A stretch of DNA of 64,000 nucleotides from Microvirga sp. (GCF_014699075.1 NZ_JACXAB010000001.1:551384-615383), one strand, 5' to 3'. Shown: positions 44,290-52,761, counted from the first letter of the stretch. Notes: generated by a model from the sequence alone, not told the origin. Numbers and translations: made by a program.

Positions 44290-44420
44290 ACATCAGCCAC
44301 CAGGCCCCGCAGACCGTAGACGAGCCCCGCGAAGATCGCGAGGCTCGCCACGTAGAGAAAGACGAACCAGAGCAGGCGCTTCCCGCGCCGCTCTCCAGGC
44401 CGGTGCGCTTCGCCCCGCAT
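44280..44420 (-). CDS. Small bd-oxidase accessory subunit (DUF2474 type)
   Basis: A 46-residue single-pass membrane protein: basic N-terminus MRGEAHRPGERRGKRL, then a helix WFVFLYVASLAIFAGLVYGL. Its start codon shares one base with the cydB stop, and its size and position match DUF2474 proteins, the CydX-like small subunits found behind the cyanide-insensitive type oxidase. Such peptides stabilise the haem-binding subunit. It is too short for normal ORF calling, and its last ten bases overlap the convergent gene. Confidence 0.82.
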   Translation of the reverse strand: MRGEAHRPGERRGKRLLWFVFLYVASLAIFAGLVYGLRGLVADVYR

Positions 44421-45469
44421 CAGTGATACCCGTAGCCGCCGCCCGAGATCTCCTCCGCCACCTTGCCGCGGAAAACCCAATAGGCATAAGCCGTGTAGGC
44501 GAAGGTGATCGGCAGCACGATGGCAAAGCCCACCAGGGCGAAGAGCTGGGAATTGACCGTGTTGGCCGTATCCCAGATCGTGAGGTTCGGCGGCACGTTG
44601 TAGGGAAAGAGGCTGACGCCCAAACCCAGGTAACCGAGCAGGAAAAGGGTGATCGTGAGGAAGAACGGCCGGTAATGGCGCCCCTCCTCCAGATCGCGGA
44701 AGAGCCGGTAGGCCACATAGGCTGTGACCAGCGGAATCGGCGCAAGGAAGGCGATGTTGGGCCAGGTGAACCAGCGCGTCTCGATCTCGCGCCCGAGGAA
44801 CGGCACCCACAGGGACACCGCCGCCATGGCCACGATGGTGAGCAACAGGAAGCGCACCGCCATGCGCCGCGCCCAGATTTCCAGTTCGCCCGTGGTCTTC
44901 ATCACGCACCAGGTCGCACCCAGAAGCGCGTAGCCGAAGATCAGGCTGATGCCGGTGAGCACGCTGAACGGAGTGAGGAAATCCAAGGTGCCGCCGGTGA
45001 ACTGGCGCCCGTCATTGGCGAAGCCCTGCACGAAGGAGCCCAGCACCATGCCCTGGAAGAAGGTCGCGAGTAGGGAGCCGAAGAAGAAGGCATTGTCCCA
45101 CAGGAATTTGGAACGCTCCGCCTTGAAGCGGAACTCGAACGCCACTCCACGGAAGATCAACGCGATCAGCATGAGGATGATCGGCACGTAGAGCGCCGGC
45201 ATCAGAACCGCATAGGCCACATGAAACACGGCGAAGAGCCCGCCGCCGCCGAGGATGAGCCAGGTCTCGTTGCCGTCCCAGATGGGAGCGACCGAGAACA
45301 TCATACGGTCGCGCCAGTTCTCGTTGTGCGCAGCCTTGAACAGGATGCCGACGCCGAGATCGAAGCCGTCCACGATCACGTACATGGCCACCGCCACCGC
45401 GATGAGGCCCGACCAGATCAGCGGCAGCCAGAAGGCCAGCCCTTCGTATTCCGTGCCAAAACCGAACAT
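44420..45469 (-). CDS. cydB: Cytochrome bd-type ubiquinol oxidase subunit II
   Basis: A 349-residue integral membrane protein, the structural partner of subunit I. It begins FGFGTEYEGLAFWLPLIWSG after the start Met and includes VDGFDLGVGILF, GGGGLFAVFHVAYAVLMPAL and GTLDFLTPFSVLTGISLIFG, all typical of CydB/CioB with about nine helices. The open frame extends upstream through cydA, but the ATG at 45469 is preceded by AGGAGA and lies 11 bases after the cydA stop. The oxidase reduces oxygen to water with high affinity at the inner membrane. Confidence 0.93.
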   Translation of the reverse strand: MFGFGTEYEGLAFWLPLIWSGLIAVAVAMYVIVDGFDLGVGILFKAAHNENWRDRMMFSVAPIWDGNETWLILGGGGLFAVFHVAYAVLMPALYVPIILMLIALIFRGVAFEFRFKAERSKFLWDNAFFFGSLLATFFQGMVLGSFVQGFANDGRQFTGGTLDFLTPFSVLTGISLIFGYALLGATWCVMKTTGELEIWARRMAVRFLLLTIVAMAAVSLWVPFLGREIETRWFTWPNIAFLAPIPLVTAYVAYRLFRDLEEGRHYRPFFLTITLFLLGYLGLGVSLFPYNVPPNLTIWDTANTVNSQLFALVGFAIVLPITFAYTAYAYWVFRGKVAEEISGGGYGYH

Positions 45470-45480
45470 GGTGCCGTCTC

Positions 45481-46917
45481 CTATCGCGCAGGCAGGGCTT
45501 TGTGGCCGGGCCGTCCCTCGATGCCCTCGTCCGGCACGGAGAACGGACGTTTCGGCTTCTTGCCGAGATCGTCGCCGCGGATGTCCTCGATCGGATCGGG
45601 GCCGCGCCGCAGGAGCTTGGCGAGGTAATAGGAGCCGAAGCCGAACACGAAGGCATAGACGACGACGAAGGTCAGGAGCGATGCGGTCACCGCGCCAGCC
45701 GAGACCGGCGACACCGCATCCGCCGTGCGCATGTGCCCGTAGACCACCCAGGGCTGACGGCCGATCTCGGCGGTGAACCAGCCGAAGAGCACCGCGCCGA
45801 AGCCCGAGGGTGTCATGATCATGGCAGCCGTCAGGAAAGTTCTGTTGGTGAACAGCGTGCCTTTCCAGCGCAGGTAAAGGCTCCACAGGCCTATCCCTAA
45901 CATCGCAAAGCCGATGGCCACCATGATGCGGAACGAGAAGAACACGGGCCAGACCGGCGGGCGGTCCTCAGGCGGCACTTCCTTGAGCCCAGGCACCTCG
46001 CCGTCGAATGCATGAGTGAGAACCCAGCTGCCGATCTTCGGAATGGCGATCTCGTAATGATTCGTCTCCGCCACCTCATCGGGAATGGCGAAGAGGCGCA
46101 GCGGCATGTTGGACATGCGGTCCCAGTTGCCCTCGATGGCAGCCAACTTCGTCGGCTGATATTTCAGTACGCCGAGGCCGTGGAGATCGCCGATGATGAT
46201 CTGGACCGGCACGAAGATGGTGGCGAACCACAAAGCCATGGACATCGAGCGCCGCGAGGCGGCGAGCTTCGCCTCCGGCGCGTCGTGCGGATGGCGCAGC
46301 AGCATCCAGGCGGACATGCCGGCAACCGCGAAGGCCGTCGTGAGGTAGCAGCCCATCACCATATGCGCATAGCGCAAGGGGAACGACGGATTGAACACGA
46401 CCTTGAACCAGTCGACTGGAACCGCCTTGCCGTTCTCGATGGCAAAACCATCCGGCGTCTGCATCCAGGAATTGGCCGAGAGAATCCAGAACGCGGAAAT
46501 GAGCGTGCCCAAGGCCACCATGCAGGTGGCAAAGAAATGCAGGCGGTCGCCGACGCGCTCCCAGCCGAAGAGCATGATGCCGAGAAACGCCGCCTCCAGG
46601 AAGAACGCCGTGATGACCTCATAGGCGATGACGGGCCCGAGCACGTTGCCGGTGAACTCGGAGAACCGCGACCAGTTCGTGCCGAACTGGTAGCTCATGA
46701 CGATGCCGGACACGACGCCGAGGCCGAAGGAAACGGCGAAAACCTTTACCCAGAAACGGAAAAGATTGCGGTAGAGCGGGTTGCCCGTGCGCAGCCAGTT
46801 GAACTCCAACGCCGCGAGCCAGCTGGCAAGGCCGATGGTGAACGCCGGAAAGATGATATGAAAGGCAATCGTGAATGCAAACTGGATGCGCGAGAGCAGC
46901 AGGGCATCGAATTCCAT
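45481..46917 (-). CDS. cydA: Cytochrome bd-type ubiquinol oxidase subunit I (cyanide-insensitive-like, short Q-loop)
   Basis: A 478-residue haem-binding subunit. The haem d/b595 region starts LLLSRIQFAFTIAFHIIFPA, the YEVITAFFLEAAFLGIMLFG segment holds the key glutamate, and GRQPWVVYGHMRTADAVSP is the family hallmark. Compared with E. coli CydA (about 520 residues) the quinol-loop is short, which places it in the CioA-like subgroup together with the DUF2474 peptide behind cydB. It is first in the operon. No cydCD or regulator is adjacent. Expression is probably induced at low oxygen, but I saw no FNR box in the short upstream gap. Confidence 0.93.
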   Translation of the reverse strand: MEFDALLLSRIQFAFTIAFHIIFPAFTIGLASWLAALEFNWLRTGNPLYRNLFRFWVKVFAVSFGLGVVSGIVMSYQFGTNWSRFSEFTGNVLGPVIAYEVITAFFLEAAFLGIMLFGWERVGDRLHFFATCMVALGTLISAFWILSANSWMQTPDGFAIENGKAVPVDWFKVVFNPSFPLRYAHMVMGCYLTTAFAVAGMSAWMLLRHPHDAPEAKLAASRRSMSMALWFATIFVPVQIIIGDLHGLGVLKYQPTKLAAIEGNWDRMSNMPLRLFAIPDEVAETNHYEIAIPKIGSWVLTHAFDGEVPGLKEVPPEDRPPVWPVFFSFRIMVAIGFAMLGIGLWSLYLRWKGTLFTNRTFLTAAMIMTPSGFGAVLFGWFTAEIGRQPWVVYGHMRTADAVSPVSAGAVTASLLTFVVVYAFVFGFGSYYLAKLLRRGPDPIEDIRGDDLGKKPKRPFSVPDEGIEGRPGHKALPAR

Positions 46918-46990
46918 ATCCGCCTTCCCCTTATCATCGTACCTGCCTGCTTTTAGGGCGGCGGCAGGCCGGGACCAGGGGTCCGGAGAG

Positions 46991-47869
46991 CTAGTGCGCC
47001 TGCATGCCCGACGCTTGGCCCGAGCGGAGCGGACGCCATCCGGTGCTCAGGCGTTGCAGAGCCTCGAGTTCCACGGGATCGTGGCTGCAGAAGATTCTGA
47101 CCTGGCTGCGGGGATCGTTTGCAAGGTCCCGCAAGCGTTCCTGGTTGTAGAGGCGCAGCGGGCGGTTTTCTTCCATGAGCTTCTGATAGGCGGCGAGCCC
47201 TGGCGTGCAGGACGGATCCTCGTCCATCTCGTGTCGGTGGAAATAAGCATCGCCCGCGTTGAGCAGCCATCCCTCGGGCGTATCGATGGCGATGCCCGCA
47301 TGCCCCATCGTATGGCCCGGTAGGGGAATCATCAGGATTTCAGGCGGCAGGCCGTCGAGGTCGCGCACGGAGCCGAAGCCGAACCATTTTTCGCCGGCCG
47401 GGTTGTAGAAGCGCCAGTCGCGTACGCCGTCCCATTGCTCGGGACGGTAGCGGCGGCGATGAATGAAGCCCTGCCGCACCTCGGCCTCCTCCAACTCTGC
47501 GCGCAGCACATGGACCGTTGCATCCGGGAAGTCCTCGAGGCCGCCCGCGTGATCGAAGTCGAGATGGGTCAGCACGATGTGGCGCACGTCCCGCGGGGAG
47601 AAGCCGAGGCTCTTCACCTGTTCGAGCGCCGTATAGCGGTGCTCCAGCTGAATGCGGTTGACGTGCACGAAGAGCGGGCTCAGGCGCTCGTAGGGATCCT
47701 CCACGTCACGAGCCCCGATGCCCGTGTCGACGAGCACGAGCCCGTTGCGGTCCGTCTCGATCAGCTGGCAGTGGCAGACCAGATTGGCGGTCAGCCCGCG
47801 GCTCACCCCATCCCAGAGCCGTCCGCCCACCGGACACATGCAGCCGCAATTGAGGTGATGAATGCGCAT
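46991..47869 (-). CDS. Metallo-beta-lactamase-fold hydrolase (AHL-lactonase-like)
   Basis: A 292-residue zinc hydrolase with the HxHxDH motif in VLTHLDFDHAGGLEDFPD near residue 98, then PLPGHTMGHAGIAIDT (third His) and IFCSHDPVELEAL near residue 265. The N-terminus MRIHHLNCGCMCPVGGRLWD starts at the ATG at 47869; the open frame upstream is non-conserved. The arrangement resembles N-acyl-homoserine lactonase family proteins, but the same fold serves many small-molecule esters and I cannot assign quorum quenching. It lies behind the oxidase operon with a 73-base gap. Confidence 0.85.
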   Translation of the reverse strand: MRIHHLNCGCMCPVGGRLWDGVSRGLTANLVCHCQLIETDRNGLVLVDTGIGARDVEDPYERLSPLFVHVNRIQLEHRYTALEQVKSLGFSPRDVRHIVLTHLDFDHAGGLEDFPDATVHVLRAELEEAEVRQGFIHRRRYRPEQWDGVRDWRFYNPAGEKWFGFGSVRDLDGLPPEILMIPLPGHTMGHAGIAIDTPEGWLLNAGDAYFHRHEMDEDPSCTPGLAAYQKLMEENRPLRLYNQERLRDLANDPRSQVRIFCSHDPVELEALQRLSTGWRPLRSGQASGMQAH

Positions 47870-47954
47870 GGAGGGCCTCGCTGAACGAAAGGAGCGAAAG
47901 CCTAACGCGACGAGGGAGGAAAATGTTCGAGAGACTGAGAGCCCCAGCCGCCGG

Positions 47955-48287
47955 TCACTTGCGGCAGGCAAACGGCGGGAAGGTGCTGGCCGTGCCGGCA
48001 TTCATGGCCGCAACCACCATGATGTTGGCCATGCTGAGTTCCTCCTCGGACCGGGGACAGACATCGGCCCGTGTGGTGCAGCCGGATGCGAGGAAAGCCT
48101 CGTGACGCTCGACGAATTCCGGGCTCAAGCCCTGCCTGCCCCGCCGCACGAGCGCTTCTGTCCAGGCCTTGCCATAGCGCTCGCACTTCACCTCGGGCCA
48201 GGACTTCGGCGGTGTGTTCTGAGCTGCGGCGAAGGACAATCCGCCTGCCATCGCGCAAGCAAACACAACAACCGCCAACACTCTCAT
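47955..48287 (-). CDS. Small secreted protein with four cysteines, unknown function
   Basis: A 110-residue protein with a signal peptide (MRVLAVVVFACAMAGGLSFA, cut near AAAQ). The mature part has three Cys (KCERYGKAW, SGCTTRADVCPRSEEE, PFACRK), so one or more disulfides are likely. The ATG at 48287 is chosen because GGAGG lies nine bases before it; a TTG 21 bases upstream is the alternative. I do not recognise the family. It is a single gene between the hydrolase and a repeat block. Confidence 0.7.
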   Translation of the reverse strand: MRVLAVVVFACAMAGGLSFAAAQNTPPKSWPEVKCERYGKAWTEALVRRGRQGLSPEFVERHEAFLASGCTTRADVCPRSEEELSMANIMVVAAMNAGTASTFPPFACRK

Positions 48288-48383
48288 CCCGCGATCCCTC
48301 CAAGCCAATCGAAGGAGCGTGATGGATCATGCGAGATGCCAAGGGTCAAGCCATTGTCTATGAAGATGGCGGGTACGCAGGTG
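48288..48383. other. Short gap before the repeat block
   Basis: Holds the GGAGG ribosome binding site and presumably the promoter of the small secreted protein gene. Together with the repeat at 48384-48603 this makes a 324-bp stretch without a gene. Confidence 0.4.
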
Positions 48384-48603
48384 GTCATCCCGGACGGCAA
48401 AGCCGATCCGGGATCGCGTATAGGATATGGCGCTGGTCTCCCTCGCCCTGAGGGAGAGGGTTGGGGTGAGGGGTTAGTGTCCTCTCCGGATGAGGCTGTA
48501 ACCCCTCACCCGCGCCTGAAGGCGCGACCTCTCCCACTGGGAGAGGTGAAGAGAAGCCACACTCGTCTGACGATCCCGGATCGACTTCGCCGTCCGGGAT
48601 GAC
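48384..48603. repeat. Nested palindromic repeat block (families C outer and inner)
   Basis: Outer arms of about 33 bases (48384-48416 starting GTCATCCCGGACGGC, 48571-48603 ending GCCGTCCGGGATGAC) enclose inner inverted arms: CCTGAGGGAGAGGGTTGGGG and TGAGGGGTTA against TAACCCCTCACCC and GACCTCTCCCACTGGGAGAG. It fills the space between the promoter side of the small secreted protein gene and the end of the topoisomerase gene. The layout, one palindrome inside another, is like that at 30577-30783. Confidence 0.82.
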
Positions 48604-48611
48604 GATGAATT

Positions 48612-49784
48612 TCAAGGCCGGATTTCAGGCTGGCTTTTTGCCTGCGTCTTGCGCGACGGGGAGCGTCGCTTCTTGGCAGACTTTTCCTCTTCCTGCTTCT
48701 TCACCTCGCGGGACAGGCGTTCCTGCAGCAGGCTGAGAACGGCGGCCTCCTCGGGCTTGAGGGACGGCAGGTCCTCGCGCAGCTCCGTTTCGATCTCCTC
48801 CTTGACCTCGAGAAGAAGCTCGCCGTCCATGTAGGAGGAGAAGACTTCCGGGTGCACGTAGCATTTGCGGCAGATGCTCGGGGTGTTGCCGAGCCGCCCC
48901 GAAACCTTCTCGATCGCCGCCCGGATGTTCTTCTTGGCCTTGGCCTCGCTGTCGAACTCTTCGAATTCCTTGAGGGCGAGCGCGGCAAGCACCGTTCCGG
49001 CCCAGGTGCGGAAGTCCTTGGCCGTGATCTCGCGGCCCGTGATCTCCTTGAGATAGGCGTTCACGTCGGCGGAGGTGACCGATTGCTGCGCGCCGTTCTC
49101 GTCGAGATACTGGAAGAGGTCCTGCCCCGGCAGGTCCTGACAGGCCTTCACGATCCTGGCGATGCGCCGGTCCTTCACCTGCAGCTTCCAGGTCTTGCCG
49201 CTCTTGCCCTTGAACTGAAAGCGCAGTTCGCCGCCTTCGACCTTCACATGCGGGTCGCGCAGGGTCGTGAGGCCATAGCTCTTGTTCTGCTTCACGTAAT
49301 CGGCATTGCCGACGCGGATCAGGGTGTTTTCGAGCAGGTGCACCACGGTTGCCAGCACCTTTTCGCGCGGAAGCCCGCGCAGGCTCATGTGCTCGTCGAT
49401 GGACTTGCGGATCGCCGGCAGGCCTCGGGCGAATTCGAGCATGTGCTCGTATTTCGTGCTCTCGCGAACTTCGCGGAACGCCGGGTGGTAGCGGTACTGC
49501 TTGCGGCCCTTGGCATCGCGCCCGGTCGCCTGGATGTGTCCATTGGCCTTCGCGCAGATCCACACATCGGTGTAGGCGGGTGGAATGGCGAGCGACTTGA
49601 TGCGGTCGAGCGTTGCCTTGTCGGCGACCTTCGATCCATCGGGCTTCTGGTAGGTGAAGCCCTTGCCGGATTTCTTGCGCCGGATGCCGGGCTCCTCGTC
49701 CGAGACATAAAGAAGGCCTGCCGTCTCAGCCGCATCCCGCGGGTCGACGATGTTCTCGGAGGTGGCGTTGGGTTCCAGCAGCAT
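48612..49784 (-). CDS. DNA topoisomerase IB (poxvirus/bacterial type)
   Basis: A 390-residue type IB topoisomerase that relaxes supercoils through a 3'-phosphotyrosine. N-terminal clamp region: GLLYVSDEEPGIRRKKSGKG and IPPAYTDVWICAKANGHIQA. In the catalytic domain, LLENTLIRVGNADYVKQNKS carries the first Arg, TAKDFRTWAGTVLAALAL the second, and CRKCYVHPEVFSSYM the tyrosine nucleophile near residue 325. The C-terminal 60 residues are rich in Lys, Arg and Glu. Bacterial members are sporadic and common in Rhizobiales. It is alone, followed by the nested repeat. Confidence 0.92.
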   Translation of the reverse strand: MLLEPNATSENIVDPRDAAETAGLLYVSDEEPGIRRKKSGKGFTYQKPDGSKVADKATLDRIKSLAIPPAYTDVWICAKANGHIQATGRDAKGRKQYRYHPAFREVRESTKYEHMLEFARGLPAIRKSIDEHMSLRGLPREKVLATVVHLLENTLIRVGNADYVKQNKSYGLTTLRDPHVKVEGGELRFQFKGKSGKTWKLQVKDRRIARIVKACQDLPGQDLFQYLDENGAQQSVTSADVNAYLKEITGREITAKDFRTWAGTVLAALALKEFEEFDSEAKAKKNIRAAIEKVSGRLGNTPSICRKCYVHPEVFSSYMDGELLLEVKEEIETELREDLPSLKPEEAAVLSLLQERLSREVKKQEEEKSAKKRRSPSRKTQAKSQPEIRP

Positions 49785-49811
49785 GGGGTGCCTTGTCTGA
49801 AGTGCAGAACG

Positions 49812-50141
49812 TCAACCGGGGCGCGCCACTTCGGGTTCCCTGCGCGCGGTCGACGCAGCGGCCGGAGCGCGGGTCTCGCTGCGATCGTTGCGGATTTTCA
49901 GGAACAGGATGGTGCCGCTCAAGACAAGGCTCAGCAGGTTGAAGACGATCAGCGGCCAAGCACCGATCATGAAGCCGTAGGCAGACCACAGGACGAAGGC
50001 CGTCACGGTCACGAGATACATGGTTTTCGAAATGGCGGCCGTGTCGCGCTCGCGCCAAGCCTTCAGCACCTGGGGCACGAAGCTCGATGTGGAGAGAATG
50101 CCGGCGATGGTCGCCAGCACGGTTGGCAGCCAATCGGCCAT
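49812..50141 (-). CDS. SemiSWEET-like PQ-loop membrane protein
   Basis: A 109-residue protein with three membrane helices and a PQ motif in GILSTSSFVPQVLKAWRERD near residue 22. Bacterial SemiSWEETs work as dimers and move sugars such as sucrose or glucose across the inner membrane by a facilitated route. GGGAGG lies ten bases before the ATG at 50141; the upstream frame starts are not conserved. The last 25 residues are polar. It is 27 bases upstream of the topoisomerase gene in the same direction. The substrate is unknown. Confidence 0.85.
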   Translation of the reverse strand: MADWLPTVLATIAGILSTSSFVPQVLKAWRERDTAAISKTMYLVTVTAFVLWSAYGFMIGAWPLIVFNLLSLVLSGTILFLKIRNDRSETRAPAAASTARREPEVARPG

Positions 50142-50229
50142 GAGGGTTCCTCCCGTTGCGCAAGTTGACGGCAACGGGTGCAGCCGGGGGGAGTTCCCTT
50201 TTCCCGCATGGTGAGGTTACAAGGGCGCC

Positions 50230-51402
50230 TTGCTTCACCCGGATCGTCCTTTGCCCTCCATCCCCTCCCTTGAAACCCAAGGCCGCAAGCTCGTCTTCGT
50301 CGTGACCGAGGACTGGTTCTTCGCCTCCCATTTCCTGCCGATGGTGAGGGCCGCCCGCGAGCTGGGGCTTGCGGTGACGGTGGTCACGCGAGTGCGGGCG
50401 CACCGGGAGGTGATCGAGACCCTGGGCGCCAAGGTCGTGCCGCTCGACATCGAGCGCCGCAGCCTGAACCCCATCACCATGGGCGATGCCTCCGGCCAGC
50501 TGGCGGCCATTCTCAAGGCCGAGAAGGCCGATCTCGTCCACTGCATCGCCCTCAAGGGCATCCTGCTCGGCGGTTTTGCCGCTACGCTCGCCGGTGTCGG
50601 GCGACGGGTCTATGCGCTCACGGGTCTTGGGTTCATCGGCGCTAGGACCGACACGGTCGGGCGCCTGTCGCAGCGGGCGATCCGCCTGCTGATGCGCGGC
50701 CTCCAGACAGGCCGGACCCGGTACGTCTTCGAGAACACCGACGATCCGAAGCTCCTTGGCCTCGACCCAATGGACGCCCGCGTCACGATCCTCGGAGGCG
50801 CCGGCGTCGATCCCGAAGCTCTCAAGCCCGAGCCTCTGCCGGCCCAGCCGCCGCTCAAGGTCGCAGTGGTCGCCCGCATGCTCTGGTCCAAGGGCATTGA
50901 CGTGGCCGTGGAGGCTGTGCGCATGGCGCGGGCAAAGGGCATGCCCATCGAGCTCTCCCTCTACGGCGCCCCCGACCCGTCGAACCCGAAGGCGATTCCC
51001 GAATCGACCCTGAAGGCCTGGAGCGCAGAGCCCGGCATCGCCTGGCATGGCGCGACGCGGGACATCGCCGGCGTCTGGCGGGAGCATCATGCGGCCTGCC
51101 TGCCCTCCCGGGGCGGCGAGGGCCTGCCGCGCACGCTTCTGGAGGCAGCCGCCTGCGGCCGCGCCATCGTGACCACGGCTGTGCCCGGCTGCCGGACCCT
51201 TGTGCGCGATGGCATCGAGGGCCTGCTGGTGCCGCCCGGCGATGCCGCTTCCTTGTCCGAGGCCCTGGTGGCCCTCTCCCAGGAGCCGCATCGCGTCGCC
51301 CGCATGGGCGAGGCTGCCCGCGCCCGGGTTCTCGGCGGCTTCACGGAACGGGATGTGATGGACAGCGTCAAGGAGCTGTATCGCTCCATGCTGGCCTCAT
51401 GA
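50230..51402 (+). CDS. Glycosyltransferase family 4 protein
   Basis: A 390-residue GT-B fold glycosyltransferase. The N-terminal domain starts with KLVFVVTEDWFFASHFLPMV, and the C-terminal nucleotide-sugar domain has VAVVARMLWSKGIDVAVEAV near 215, then SRGGEGLPRTLLEAAACGRA with the ExxxxxxE pattern near residue 295 and RDGIEGLLVPPGDAASL. It probably adds a sugar to a surface polysaccharide or lipid. Start is given as the TTG at 50230 because no ATG precedes the conserved N-terminus in this frame; the ribosome binding site is weak. It overlaps the methyltransferase gene by four bases. Confidence 0.86.
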   Translation: MLHPDRPLPSIPSLETQGRKLVFVVTEDWFFASHFLPMVRAARELGLAVTVVTRVRAHREVIETLGAKVVPLDIERRSLNPITMGDASGQLAAILKAEKADLVHCIALKGILLGGFAATLAGVGRRVYALTGLGFIGARTDTVGRLSQRAIRLLMRGLQTGRTRYVFENTDDPKLLGLDPMDARVTILGGAGVDPEALKPEPLPAQPPLKVAVVARMLWSKGIDVAVEAVRMARAKGMPIELSLYGAPDPSNPKAIPESTLKAWSAEPGIAWHGATRDIAGVWREHHAACLPSRGGEGLPRTLLEAAACGRAIVTTAVPGCRTLVRDGIEGLLVPPGDAASLSEALVALSQEPHRVARMGEAARARVLGGFTERDVMDSVKELYRSMLAS

Positions 51403-52049
51403 TCACCGACCCGGCTGCTTTCATCCTCGCCGAAACCCGGCTCCGCCCGGTGCCCCATGCGCCGGAGATCATGCTGCACGTAGCGGATGAAGCGACGGAG
51501 CTGTGGCAGAAGACCGAGGAGGAGCTGGGCGAGATCGGCCTGCCCCCGCCTTTCTGGGCCTTCGCCTGGGCCGGCGGTCAGGCGCTGGCGCGTTACATCC
51601 TCGATCACCCCGAGACGGTGCGCGGCCGGCGCGTGCTCGATTTCGCCTCCGGGTCGGGCCTTGTCGCCATCGCGGCCATGAAGGCAGGCGCCGCCGAGGT
51701 GACCGCCTGCGACATCGACCCCTTCGCCATCGCGGCCATCGGGGTGAATGCGGCGGCCAACGGCATTGCCGTCACCCCGTTGGCCGCCGACATCGTCGGG
51801 CAGGACGGGGGATGGGACACGGTGCTCGCCGGGGATATCTGCTACGAGCATGATCTCGCCGCTCGTGTGATCGACTGGCTGCTCGCCTTGAGCAACCGGG
51901 GAGCGACGGTGCTGATCGGCGATCCGGGGCGCAGCTACCTGCCGAAGGACCGGCTTGAGAGCCTGGCCGTCTACGAGGTGCCGGTGACACGCACGCTCGA
52001 GGATTCCGACATCAAGAAGTCGAGCGTCTGGCGTTTCCGGCAGCCCTGA
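51399..52049 (+). CDS. Class I SAM-dependent methyltransferase (PrmA/EtfB lysine methyltransferase-like)
   Basis: A 216-residue methyltransferase. The SAM motif I is GRRVLDFASGSGLVAIAAMK near residue 78, followed by CDIDPFAIAAIGVNAAANGI and the motif-IV region TVLAGDICYEHDLAARVIDW. The preceding PPPFWAFAWAGGQALARYIL is a hallmark of a subgroup that includes PrmA-like proteins and the electron-transfer flavoprotein beta lysine methyltransferase studied in Agrobacterium. Protein lysine methylation is thus likely but unproven. The ATG overlaps the glycosyltransferase stop (ATGA), although the functions seem unrelated. Confidence 0.82.
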   Translation: MITDPAAFILAETRLRPVPHAPEIMLHVADEATELWQKTEEELGEIGLPPPFWAFAWAGGQALARYILDHPETVRGRRVLDFASGSGLVAIAAMKAGAAEVTACDIDPFAIAAIGVNAAANGIAVTPLAADIVGQDGGWDTVLAGDICYEHDLAARVIDWLLALSNRGATVLIGDPGRSYLPKDRLESLAVYEVPVTRTLEDSDIKKSSVWRFRQP

Positions 52050-52123
52050 TCCGGCGCATGGTTCGTCCCTATATTTTAGCGGGCGAACAACCAACTTTGC
52101 TGTTTACCTCTCAGAATAGTTAG

Positions 52124-52133
52124 TGTTATAACA
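52124..52133. promoter_or_regulatory. Putative Zur box upstream of zur
   Basis: The perfect palindrome TGTTATAACA lies in the AT-rich sequence AGTGTTATAACATATATG, 85 bases before the zur start. Zur operators in alphaproteobacteria have a central TGTTATA-type dyad, so self-repression or control of a divergent target is plausible. Confidence 0.5.
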
Positions 52134-52218
52134 TATATGAACGAGGTGGATGCGCCTGATTTGCAGGTGTGGCGCCGTATCGCTTTCAACCTTCAGCCTT
52201 TCTCGAAGAGGGATCCCG

Positions 52219-52722
52219 ATGGTCCACGCCCCTTCCCTGCAGCACCGCCTTCCAGGCGACAACGCTCGCTTCCCGGCCTCTCCGGCCTCCAGCACGGCGA
52301 AGGCCTTGGCGGAGTCTGAGGCTCTGTGCCGGGCCAAGGGTGTCCGGCTGACGCCGATCCGCCGGCGCGTGCTCGAGGTGCTCCTCAATGCGGCCAAACC
52401 GCTTGGCGCCTACGATCTGGCGGATGCCCTCGTGTCCCAAGGGCGGCGGATGGCCCCGATCACGGTCTATCGCGCCCTCGACTTTCTGATCGAGCAGGGT
52501 CTGGCCCACCGCCTCGCGAGCCGGAACGCCTACATCGCCAGCACGGGCAGCCATGGAACCGCAGCATTCCTGATCTGCGAGGCCTGCGGCGAAGCCACCG
52601 AGATCACCTGCCCCAACGTGGCGGAGACCGTCCACAGAGTGCTGACAGCGCAGGGCTACCAGCCCCTGGCCCGCGCCCTGGAGATCACCGGCCGGTGCCC
52701 CCATTGCCAGGATGTTCACTGA
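52219..52722 (+). CDS. zur: Fur-family zinc uptake regulator
   Basis: A 167-residue DNA-binding metalloregulator. The winged-helix domain spans about residues 33-105 (CRAKGVRLTPIRRRVLEVLL, QGRRMAPITVYRALDFLIEQ). The dimerisation domain has two CxxC pairs (ICEACGEATEI and GRCPHCQDVH) that bind structural zinc, and HGTAAFLIC in the position of the HxH region. The wide LARAL/TGRCPHC end is typical of Zur rather than Fur or PerR. The ATG at 52219 has GAGGGAT before it; the longer upstream frame would cross the putative operator. Znu transporter genes are not in the window. Confidence 0.88.
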   Translation: MVHAPSLQHRLPGDNARFPASPASSTAKALAESEALCRAKGVRLTPIRRRVLEVLLNAAKPLGAYDLADALVSQGRRMAPITVYRALDFLIEQGLAHRLASRNAYIASTGSHGTAAFLICEACGEATEITCPNVAETVHRVLTAQGYQPLARALEITGRCPHCQDVH

Positions 52723-52761
52723 CCCGTGAGCTTTCGCTCTACGAGAGCATTCTCCCTTCAG

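Noticed and set aside
46991..47869. Quorum-quenching lactonase
   Set aside because: The HxHxDH motif is shared by very many hydrolases of this fold; no evidence ties this one to acyl-homoserine lactones, so only the fold is called.
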